From: SZUA-430 sp044375275
GTDB lineage: Bacteria > Pseudomonadota > Alphaproteobacteria > Micropepsales > Micropepsaceae
DNA: 5,093 nucleotides
Assembly (NCBI GenBank): GCA_044375275.1
Contig: JBILMZ010000239.1
Span: forward strand, 1-5,093
Reading direction: 5' to 3'
Shown: positions 1 through 4,623 of the stretch, one piece after another
Numbering within the stretch: position 1 is the stretch's first letter
How the letters are laid out: each line of letters starts with the position of its first letter
Made by a program: the position numbers and the translations under genes
Notes under the pieces: generated by a model
What the model saw: the letters and a program-made list of their open reading frames with translations, nothing else
Databases searched by the model: none
What the model was told of the DNA's origin: nothing

Positions 1-15
1 ACTGCGTAACGCGCT

Positions 16-30
16 GCGTCCGGGATGACA
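16..30. repeat. Isolated copy of a foldback-element end (GCGTCCGGGATGACA)
   Basis: The 15-mer GCGTCCGGGATGACA at 16-30 recurs exactly at 211-225, where it forms the right end of the 52-225 foldback element. It is also inverted relative to TGTCATCCCGG at 52-62, across a 21-nt spacer. It could be the right end of a second element whose body lies left of the window, or a solo end. The repetition is seen directly; the interpretation is inference. Confidence 0.65.
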
Positions 31-51
31 CCAATGGAAACACCCAAACAC

Positions 52-225
52 TGTCATCCCGGCCGCTACACGAGCCCAACTGCGCAAGCAGTTGCTGGCG
101 AGTGTTGGAGCCGGGACCCAGAGCCGATCCTCAAGCGCTGGTGACAGTCACCCCTGGGTCCCGGATCGCAAGCCTCGCACCCGCTCGCCTGCAGCGAGCG
201 GGCTCGGCTAGCGTCCGGGATGACA
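52..225. repeat. 174-bp nested palindromic (foldback) intergenic element, TGTCATCCCGG family
   Basis: The outer arms 52-77 and 200-225 are inverted repeats of 26 nt that match at 23 positions; the terminal 11 nt (TGTCATCCCGG / CCGGGATGACA) are perfect. Three further inverted repeats lie inside. 77-83/88-94 is CAACTGC/GCAGTTG with a GCAA loop. 111-121/154-164 is CCGGGACCCAG/CTGGGTCCCGG. 181-188/194-201 is CCGCTCGC/GCGAGCGG; its last two bases overlap the outer right arm. As single-stranded DNA or RNA this would fold into a clover-like shape. No convincing coding sequence is present. Ends of this type are, from memory, common in intergenic repeats of alphaproteobacteria; copy number elsewhere cannot be judged here. 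The element ends 59 bp before the next gene's start codon. Confidence 0.75.
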
Positions 226-271
226 GGCCGGAGAAATGGTGTCAGAAACCAATTCCATAAACCCAAACTTT

Positions 272-277
272 GGGGAA
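272..277 (+). promoter_or_regulatory. Ribosome binding site choosing ATG 285
   Basis: GGGGAA lies 7 nt upstream of ATG 285. The in-frame TTG at 270 would start before this sequence and lacks its own purine-rich site, so ATG 285 is preferred. Confidence 0.6.
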
Positions 278-284
278 CCCTGTC

Positions 285-1040
285 ATGTCAGCCGCCATAC
301 GTTCGACACTGATCATCTGCGCCGTGATCTTCGCGGTTGCGGTTCCCTCCTTGCAGGCCGTCTACCAGTTCGGCATGTCGGCCTCCGAGTTCTCCTTCCA
401 GGGTAACTCGACCTTGCGGGTCGAGGGCTTTGCGTTCGCGATCTGGGGACTGCTCTATCTCGGCATGATCATCTACGCCCTCTATCAGGCCCTGCCGGTG
501 GCCCGGGCTTCCGAGACGCTCGCGATCTACGCATGGCCGTCCTTCGTGGCCATCAGCGGTTGCGGCCTCTGGATCCTCATGGCGGCCTTGAACTGGACCT
601 GGATGACAGTGGTCGTCATTTCCCTGTCGGCGGCTGCGTTGATCGTTGCCATGCTGCAGGCGAAAGGGGCAGGCCATCTGCGGGATCGACTGCTGATTGC
701 GCTGCCGCTCAACCTGCTGGCCGGATGGCTGACGATTGCGTCCATCGTCAACATTGTCACTGTACTGACGATCGAGCGGATCATCACGCCGGACCTCGCG
801 TTGATGTCGGCCCTCGCGGCCATCGGAGGCGCCGCCATCATTGCAGCCAGCGTCGCCGTGGCCGGACGAAGCGCCTTCTATCTGGCTCCCATCGTCTGGG
901 GCCTGTACGGCGTCCGCATCGCCGAGAGCGCGCGGCAGCCTTTGGTGGCAGACGCCGCAGGCGTCGCGGTCCTGTTGCTGGGGAGCCTGGCGGTGACGCT
1001 GGTGCTCTTGCGTGTGCCTCGGTTGGCGAAGCGGGGGTAG
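285..1040 (+). CDS. Polytopic inner-membrane protein, tentatively TspO/MBR-related
   Basis: This encodes a 251-residue, very hydrophobic protein with about eight predicted membrane helices, roughly at residues 5-25, 48-70, 79-101, 104-125, 134-161, 171-194, 196-213 and 224-242. No signal peptide separate from helix 1 is apparent. The segment around residues 49-71 (FAFAIWGLLYLGMIIYALYQ, then LP) and the motif LAGWLTIASIVN at 145-156 resemble long TspO/MBR-related ('tryptophan-rich sensory') membrane proteins. Those bind porphyrins or other small ligands in some members; no ligand can be inferred here. The protein is longer than classical bacterial TspO (about 160 residues), so it would be a divergent branch. 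ATG 285 is chosen because GGGGAA precedes it; a TTG at 270 would add five residues. The gene is flanked by repeat elements on both sides and looks monocistronic. Membrane localisation is secure; the family assignment is from memory of motifs and only moderately sure. Confidence 0.8.
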   Translation: MSAAIRSTLIICAVIFAVAVPSLQAVYQFGMSASEFSFQGNSTLRVEGFAFAIWGLLYLGMIIYALYQALPVARASETLAIYAWPSFVAISGCGLWILMAALNWTWMTVVVISLSAAALIVAMLQAKGAGHLRDRLLIALPLNLLAGWLTIASIVNIVTVLTIERIITPDLALMSALAAIGGAAIIAASVAVAGRSAFYLAPIVWGLYGVRIAESARQPLVADAAGVAVLLLGSLAVTLVLLRVPRLAKRG

Positions 1041-1063
1041 GGTGGAACTAACGAGGGAGCCTG

Positions 1064-1240
1064 ACCTCCACGCGTGGGAACTCCCTCCCCTGCAGCACCT
1101 TCGGTGCGCAGGTACTCCCTCACTCCGTGAGGGAGAGACGAGAGTTTACATCTCCCTCACGGAGTGAGGGAGTACCTGCGCGCGCCGTAGCTCGTAGAGC
1201 GAAGGCGGGCTGCAGGGGAGGGAGTTCCCACGCCTGCAGG
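1064..1240 (+). repeat. Foldback element, copy A (about 177 bp), MITE-like
   Basis: The outer arms 1072-1095 and 1210-1233 are a perfect 24-nt inverted repeat with core GGAACTCCCTCCCCTGCAG. The inner arms 1106-1136 and 1151-1181 are a perfect 31-nt inverted repeat around a 14-nt loop. Each inner arm is itself a palindrome (CTCCCTCAC-TCC-GTGAGGGAG). A small hairpin GCACC-TTC-GGTGC lies at 1095-1107. A right-hand hairpin GCTC-GTA-GAGC lies at 1190-1200, flanked by CGCC (1183-1186) and GGCG (1204-1207). The outer ends 1064-1067 and 1235-1240 are set by comparison with copy B. No transposase is encoded, so if mobile it depends on a trans-acting enzyme. It begins about 24 bp after the stop codon of the upstream membrane-protein gene, and could stabilise or terminate that transcript. 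Confidence 0.85.
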
Positions 1241-1290
1241 CACAATCGCCCTCCAACCCCAAAAAACGGTGACACAGTAACCCGCACCGG

Positions 1291-1314
1291 CTTCGTGATC
1301 TTCGTACCTTCGTG
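1291..1314 (+). repeat. Short TTCGT direct repeats
   Basis: Three heptamers, CTTCGTG (1291-1297), CTTCGTA (1300-1306) and CTTCGTG (1308-1314), occur in a row with 2-nt and 1-nt spacers. From memory, similar CTTCGTG-rich strings occur as dispersed intergenic sequence in several bacterial genomes; this was not checked. They lie between foldback copy A and the lyase start. Confidence 0.45.
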
Positions 1315-1359
1315 TTCAAACCTCTTTTCACCCCCGCCACGGCACCTGACGTCGAAGGG

Positions 1360-1375
1360 CGGGCGAGGACGCCCG
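1360..1375. repeat. GC-rich hairpin in the lyase leader
   Basis: CGGGCG (1360-1365) and CGCCCG (1370-1375) form a 6-bp stem with an AGGA loop. It is followed by GC-rich sequence with more CCCGGG-type symmetry near 1379-1386. There is no following T-run on either strand, so it is not a standard intrinsic terminator. It could be part of another dispersed repeat. Confidence 0.35.
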
Positions 1376-1450
1376 CGGTCCCGGGCCCACGCCCCGGAGA
1401 GGTGCATCTCCCCCGCCGATGTGGCAGAGTGATCGCCCCCAGCACCCCGC

Positions 1451-1455
1451 AGGAG
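1451..1455 (+). promoter_or_regulatory. Ribosome binding site choosing ATG 1462
   Basis: AGGAG lies 6 nt upstream of ATG 1462, which is ideal spacing. It decides against the in-frame upstream start at 1312, whose extra 50 residues do not resemble the family. Confidence 0.8.
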
Positions 1456-1461
1456 CACGAC

Positions 1462-2730
1462 ATGTCAACGCCACGGACCCGAAGCCCATTCCCGGACGGC
1501 GGCCGTCCCTGGGAAGACCTCAGCGCCGAGATGGCGAAGCGCTCCGCCCGCGACGCCGACATCGTTGGCGGCCGCGCACCGGCCTATTACTTCTTCGCCG
1601 AGGACGAGACCTACGAAATCGGCAAGAAGGCCTTCAACGCCTACTTCTCGCAGAACGCGCTCGGCAACCGCGTGTTCCCGGGCCTGCAGTCCATGGAGAT
1701 GGACGTGCTGGACTACGGGCTCGGCCTCTTCTCGGCCCCCGAAGGCGCGCACGGCGTGTTCAGCTCCGGTGGCAGCGAGAGCATCTTCCTCGCCATGAAA
1801 TCCGCCCGCGACGCGCACCGCGCAAAGGCCAAGGTCGGCCGCGAGACGCCCCTGAACCTGGTCGTGCCCATCACGGTCCACCCGGCCTTCGACAAGGCAG
1901 CGCTTGCCATGGACATCGAGATGCGTCGTGCGCCGCTGCGCCCCGACCGCCGCGTCGACGTGGATGCAATGCGCGAACTGATCGACGCGAACACGATGGC
2001 GCTCGTCGGCTCCGCGCCCTGTTTCCCGCACGGCGTCATCGACCCGATCGAAGAGCTGAGCCGCCTCGCGATCGAGAAGGGCACCTGGCTGCACGTCGAC
2101 GCCTGCGTTGGCGGCTGGATGGCGCCCTTCTTCACGCGCATCGGCCGCGCGACGCCGCATTTCGATTTCCGCTTCCCCGGCGTGCGCTCGATCTCCGCCG
2201 ACCTGCACAAGTTCGGCTTCTGCCCGAAGCCCGCCTCGACGGTGTTTTTCCGGAACAAGGACGACGCGGATCGCTCTGCCTTCCGCGCGGATTCCTGGCC
2301 GAGCGGCGCGTTCATGACCGAGACGCTCGTCGGCACGCGCCCGGGCGGCGCGGTGGCAGGCGCCTGGGCCGTGCTCAATCACATGGGCACCAGGGGCTTC
2401 GAGGGCCTCGCCCAAAATCTCGCGCGCATGGTCGATGCCTACGTCGCCGGCATCAAGGCCATTCCAGGCCTCGAGATGTGGTCGGTGCCGGATCTCACGA
2501 TCATCAACTACGGCGCGCCGGAGCTGAACATGCAGGCCGTGGCCAAGCAGATGATGCAGAAGGGATTCCTCCCAAGCCTCACCCGCGCGCCAGCCGGCCT
2601 GCACGCGATGCTGGCCATGCAGCACGAGCCTGTGCGCGAGCTCTATTTGCAAAGCCTGCGCGAAAGCGTGGAGGCCGTTCGCGCTGGCACGGCGACGGGA
2701 ACGGTGAAGTCTGTTTACGGTGGTGGGTGA
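1462..2730 (+). CDS. Sphingosine-1-phosphate lyase-like PLP-dependent enzyme
   Basis: This 422-residue protein belongs to the group II PLP decarboxylase fold and most resembles sphingosine-1-phosphate lyases. Those cleave phosphorylated sphingoid bases to a fatty aldehyde and phosphoethanolamine. Visible motifs in order: substrate/N-terminal motif ALGNRVFPGLQSMEMD (66-81); PLP phosphate loop SSGGSES (101-107); ITVHPAFDKA (137-146), where His140 would stack on the cofactor; FPHGVIDP (188-195); HVDACVGG (211-218), where Asp213 would bind the pyridine nitrogen; SISADLHKFG (243-252) with Schiff-base Lys250; and GTRPGG (291-296). The spacing and wording of these motifs match the eukaryotic enzyme closely. 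The N-terminal membrane anchor and lumenal segment of the eukaryotic form are absent, as in known bacterial homologues, so a cytosolic enzyme is expected. No sphingolipid synthesis gene is in view. Substrate could also be another PLP-decarboxylated amine or aromatic amino acid, but the motifs favour the lyase. The gene is alone between two inverted foldback elements. Confidence 0.87.
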   Translation: MSTPRTRSPFPDGGRPWEDLSAEMAKRSARDADIVGGRAPAYYFFAEDETYEIGKKAFNAYFSQNALGNRVFPGLQSMEMDVLDYGLGLFSAPEGAHGVFSSGGSESIFLAMKSARDAHRAKAKVGRETPLNLVVPITVHPAFDKAALAMDIEMRRAPLRPDRRVDVDAMRELIDANTMALVGSAPCFPHGVIDPIEELSRLAIEKGTWLHVDACVGGWMAPFFTRIGRATPHFDFRFPGVRSISADLHKFGFCPKPASTVFFRNKDDADRSAFRADSWPSGAFMTETLVGTRPGGAVAGAWAVLNHMGTRGFEGLAQNLARMVDAYVAGIKAIPGLEMWSVPDLTIINYGAPELNMQAVAKQMMQKGFLPSLTRAPAGLHAMLAMQHEPVRELYLQSLRESVEAVRAGTATGTVKSVYGGG

Positions 2731-2748
2731 ACACAGGTGGGTGCTTCA

Positions 2749-2913
2749 ACCTCAGGCGCTGGAACTCCCTCCCCTGCAGCACCGCTTCCAGCGGCGCGCA
2801 GGTACTCCCTCACTCCGTGAGGCAGATGTGAACTCTCGTCTCTTCCTCACGGAGTGAGGGAGTACCTGCGCACCGAAGGTGCTGCAGGGGAGGGAGTTCC
2901 GACGCCTGCAGGT
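2749..2913 (-). repeat. Foldback element, copy B (about 165 bp), inverted relative to copy A
   Basis: The outer arms 2761-2783 and 2878-2900 are a perfect 23-nt inverted repeat. After a 2-nt mismatch the pairing resumes for six bases (CAGGCG/CGCCTG), giving 2753-2783 and 2878-2908. The inner arms 2796-2822 and 2845-2871 are a perfect 27-nt inverted repeat around a 22-nt loop. The left hairpin is CCGCT-TCC-AGCGG (2782-2794); the right hairpin is GCACC-GAA-GGTGC (2870-2882). Its loop matches the reverse complement of copy A's loop (AGATGTGAACTCTCGTCTCT versus AGATGTAAACTCTCGTCTCT), which fixes the relative orientation as opposite. A further 7-bp inverted match, GGTGCTT (2740-2746) and AAGCACC (2915-2921), lies just outside, so the true ends may be slightly wider. 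Confidence 0.85.
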
Positions 2914-2997
2914 AAAGCACCGGCGTCAGACACCGATAGAATGCGGCGACAAAACGCATTTCTTCCAAATGCCATCTCAGCCCTGCAACCTTTCATT

Positions 2998-3010
2998 CGT
3001 TCGAACGTTC
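2998..3010. promoter_or_regulatory. Overlapping palindromes upstream of the CheB-like gene, possible operator
   Basis: CGTTCGAACG (2998-3007) is a perfect 10-bp palindrome that overlaps a second one, GAACGTTC (3003-3010). The local sequence repeats TTCG several times. It lies about 35 bp before the GTG start, a suitable place for a regulator or promoter. No known regulator is recognised. Confidence 0.3.
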
Positions 3011-3033
3011 GTTACGTGAGCCGGACAGGCTGC

Positions 3034-3037
3034 GGAG
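3034..3037 (+). promoter_or_regulatory. Ribosome binding site for GTG 3044
   Basis: GGAG lies 6 nt before GTG 3044. It supports a GTG start; no ATG lies between here and the first conserved CheB motif. Confidence 0.6.
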
Positions 3038-3043
3038 CAAACA

Positions 3044-3634
3044 GTGGTCGTTTCAAAAGGATACGTGAAGGACTTCCCCGTTGTCTGCGTTGGCGGCTCC
3101 GCGGGCGGGCTCGATGCCTATATCAGGCTGTTGAAGCACCTGCCTGAGGACATGGGCGTAGCCATTGTCATCGTCAATCACGTACGAACGGTTGCGACCC
3201 GCCTCCACGAAATCCTGCCCAGCTACACGAAAATGCCGGTCGAGCTGATCAGTGAGCGCCTGGTCATTCAGCCGAACCACGTCTACATCATCCCGGAACA
3301 GCGCGATCTCCATCTTGAGAGTGGCGAGTTCCGCCTCACGCCGATTTCAAAGCCGCGCGGCTGGCCCGACGTGATCACCGTCTTTCTGCAGTCGCTGACC
3401 CGAAACTGGGATGGCCAGCTGGTCGCCGTGATCGTGTCTGGATACGATGGTGACGGTGCAGCAGCGTTGCGCGGACTCAAGGAGGTCGGTGGCATCACGA
3501 TTGCCCAGAAACTCGACACGGCAGGCCAACCCGATATGCCCGAAAGCGCCATCGCCAGCGGCTATGTCGACTTCATCCTCTCCCCTGAAGAAATCGCCCG
3601 CAAGATCATCACGATCGCAACGGTATTCGCCTGA
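3044..3634 (+). CDS. Stand-alone CheB-type protein-glutamate methylesterase domain
   Basis: This 196-residue protein covers just the CheB catalytic domain, with no N-terminal response-regulator receiver domain. CheB enzymes hydrolyse glutamyl methyl esters (and deamidate glutamine) on chemoreceptors, using a Ser-His-Asp triad in the cytoplasm. Visible here: VGGSAGG (16-22) with Ser19; IVNHV (43-47) with His46; and SGYDGDGAA (132-140) with Asp137. A typical C-terminal block includes DMPESAIASGYVDF (164-177) and SPEEIA (180-185). In well-studied CheB the third motif reads TGMG-x-DG; here the methionine position is Tyr134. No CheR, receptor or CheA gene is in view, and without a receiver domain it cannot be activated by CheA phosphorylation in the usual way. 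It may act in a non-canonical sensory pathway or with a separate partner. The gene is convergent with the beta-lactamase gene. Family assignment is strong; biological target unknown. Confidence 0.88.
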   Translation: MVVSKGYVKDFPVVCVGGSAGGLDAYIRLLKHLPEDMGVAIVIVNHVRTVATRLHEILPSYTKMPVELISERLVIQPNHVYIIPEQRDLHLESGEFRLTPISKPRGWPDVITVFLQSLTRNWDGQLVAVIVSGYDGDGAAALRGLKEVGGITIAQKLDTAGQPDMPESAIASGYVDFILSPEEIARKIITIATVFA

Positions 3635-3663
3635 AGGGAAGGGATGGGCTTTACCTCCCGCCA

Positions 3664-3679
3664 GGGTTTCAGGAAACCC
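3664..3679. terminator. Possible hairpin between convergent genes
   Basis: GGGTTTC (3664-3670) and GAAACCC (3673-3679) form a short perfect inverted repeat that overlaps the beta-lactamase stop codon. It lies 30 nt after the CheB-like stop. There is no T-run on either strand, so termination is only suggested by its position between convergent genes. Confidence 0.25.
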
Positions 3680-4559
3680 ACTCGACGACAAGCCGCGCGG
3701 CATCCGCGAGCACCTTCTGGTCTTCGTCGCGCATGTCCATGCTGGGTGAGGCGGACTGGTAGTAGATGGCCACGATGAGCGGAGGCTGCCGCGGCGGCCA
3801 GCAGATCGCGACGTCGTTGTATTTGCCGGGCACGCCGGTGCCGGTCTTGTCGCCGACGCGCCATCCCTTGGGGACACCCGCCCGGATGCGCTTCAGCCCC
3901 GTCTTCGTGTCGATCATCCACTGGATCAGGAGCTCGCGCGATGCCTTGGAAAGGACCGAGCCCGTCAGGATCTTCTCGACCAGCGTGGCGTAGGCATAGG
4001 GCGATGTCGTGTCGCGCTGGTCGCCGGGCTTGAACTCGTTCATCGCCGGCTCGTAGCGGTCGAGACGCGAGACGTTGTCCCCGTGACGGCGATAGAACTG
4101 CGTCAGCCCCGCCGGACCGCCGATCTGTTTCAGGAGCAGGTTCGCCGCCGCGTTGTCGCTCGTCTTTTGCGTCGCTTCGGCCAGCGCCTTGATCGTCATG
4201 GAACCCTTGGAAAGATTGTCCTCGGTGACCGGCGAGTTCGGGACGATGTCTTCCTTGCCGTAGGTGATGGACTTGTCGAGCGAAAGCTTGCCCTTGTCGG
4301 CCTGCTCAAGCATGGCAGCCGCGAGGCTGAGCTTGAAGGTCGAGCACATGGCAAAGCGCTCATCCATCCGGTGGCCGATGACGCCGCCAAAGCGCGTGTC
4401 GATGGCGCAGACACCCAGGCGTCCGCCCACGCGCTTTTCGAGTTCCGCCAGCTTTGCGCCCACGGGCTGCGCTTTCGCGGCGATTGCCAGCGATGGCGCC
4501 AGTGCCAGGCCGGAAATCATGAGAAAGGCATCACGCCTGTTGGGAAAGTCCGCTTTCAT
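3669..4559 (-). CDS. Class A serine beta-lactamase, Tat-exported
   Basis: This 296-residue protein hydrolyses beta-lactams in the periplasm through an acyl-serine intermediate. It starts with a twin-arginine signal (NRRDAFLM at 7-14, hydrophobic to about 28), so export folded via Tat is likely. All class A motifs are present: Ser73-Thr-Phe-Lys76 (Ambler S70/K73), Ser134-Asp-Asn136 (S130-N132), Glu170 and Asn174 in the omega loop (E166, N170), and Lys238-Thr-Gly240 (K234-G236). Cys72 is at Ambler 69, Thr241 at 237, Arg224 at 220, but Ambler 238 is Gly. Ambler 105, usually aromatic, is Asn108. The length is normal and nothing is truncated. ATG 4559 is chosen because AGAAGG precedes it and the signal peptide begins there; a longer frame to 4691 overlaps the upstream gene. 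No LysR-type regulator gene is adjacent. The spectrum cannot be predicted from sequence alone. Confidence 0.95.
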   Translation of the reverse strand: MKADFPNRRDAFLMISGLALAPSLAIAAKAQPVGAKLAELEKRVGGRLGVCAIDTRFGGVIGHRMDERFAMCSTFKLSLAAAMLEQADKGKLSLDKSITYGKEDIVPNSPVTEDNLSKGSMTIKALAEATQKTSDNAAANLLLKQIGGPAGLTQFYRRHGDNVSRLDRYEPAMNEFKPGDQRDTTSPYAYATLVEKILTGSVLSKASRELLIQWMIDTKTGLKRIRAGVPKGWRVGDKTGTGVPGKYNDVAICWPPRQPPLIVAIYYQSASPSMDMRDEDQKVLADAARLVVEWVS

Positions 4560-4566
4560 GCCTGCA

Positions 4567-4572
4567 CCTTCT
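4567..4572 (-). promoter_or_regulatory. Ribosome binding site for the beta-lactamase ATG 4559
   Basis: AGAAGG on the minus strand lies 7 nt before ATG 4559. It supports this start over the upstream in-frame start at 4691, which lies inside the macro-domain gene. Confidence 0.6.
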
Positions 4573-4623
4573 GGGGATGGGGGCCGGTAGCATCCGGTCA
4601 GGCAGGACGTTAGCCGGGGGCGT

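Larger units (their letters stand above)
1041..1461. other. Repeat-rich intergenic region upstream of the lyase gene
   Basis: This 421-bp gap contains foldback copy A (about 1064-1240), an A-run (1261-1266), three spaced copies of TTCGT-type heptamers (1291-1314), a GC-rich hairpin (1360-1375) and the lyase ribosome binding site (1451-1455). Open frames cross it, including an upstream extension of the lyase frame to 1312, but none has a family-like product or a plausible start signal. The lyase promoter should lie between 1241 and 1450; I could not place convincing -35/-10 boxes. Confidence 0.6.
2731..3043. other. Repeat-rich intergenic region between lyase and CheB-like genes
   Basis: This 313-bp gap holds foldback copy B (about 2749-2913), a short palindromic stretch (2998-3010) and the CheB-like ribosome binding site. 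An open frame from 2854 runs through the right half of copy B into the CheB-like gene. It is composed of repeat sequence and has no family-like product, so it is not called as a gene. The promoter of the CheB-like gene probably lies in 2914-3030. Confidence 0.6.

Noticed and set aside
66..266. A 66-codon minus-strand open frame in the first intergenic region
   Set aside because: It lies almost entirely within the foldback repeat and has no ribosome binding site or motif.
1064..1240. CRISPR-like array suggested by repeated CTCCCTCAC blocks
   Set aside because: The repeats are inverted arms of one palindrome, not regularly spaced direct repeats with unique spacers.
1127..1432. Open frames through foldback copy A and the lyase leader
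   Set aside because: Palindromic repeat read as protein; no start signal and no recognisable domain.
1465..2652. A 395-codon antisense open frame over the lyase gene
   Set aside because: Mirrors the codon bias of the lyase gene; the product is low-complexity His/Arg/Ala/Glu-rich with no motif.
1419..2831. A 470-codon open frame overlapping the lyase gene in another + frame
   Set aside because: Arg/Pro/His-rich product typical of a GC-rich shadow frame; it runs into foldback copy B and has no family-like motif.
2854..3147. Small open frame starting in copy B and overlapping the CheB-like start
   Set aside because: Its N-terminus is repeat sequence that also appears as a frame in copy A (antisense), and it overlaps a well-supported gene.
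4083..4613. A 176-codon + strand open frame antisense to the beta-lactamase gene
   Set aside because: The opposite strand has an intact class A beta-lactamase with all motifs; the product here is Arg/Ala-rich without motifs.
4560..4623. Terminator between the macro-domain and beta-lactamase genes
   Set aside because: Only a short CCGG/CCGG symmetry is present with no T-run, too weak to call.
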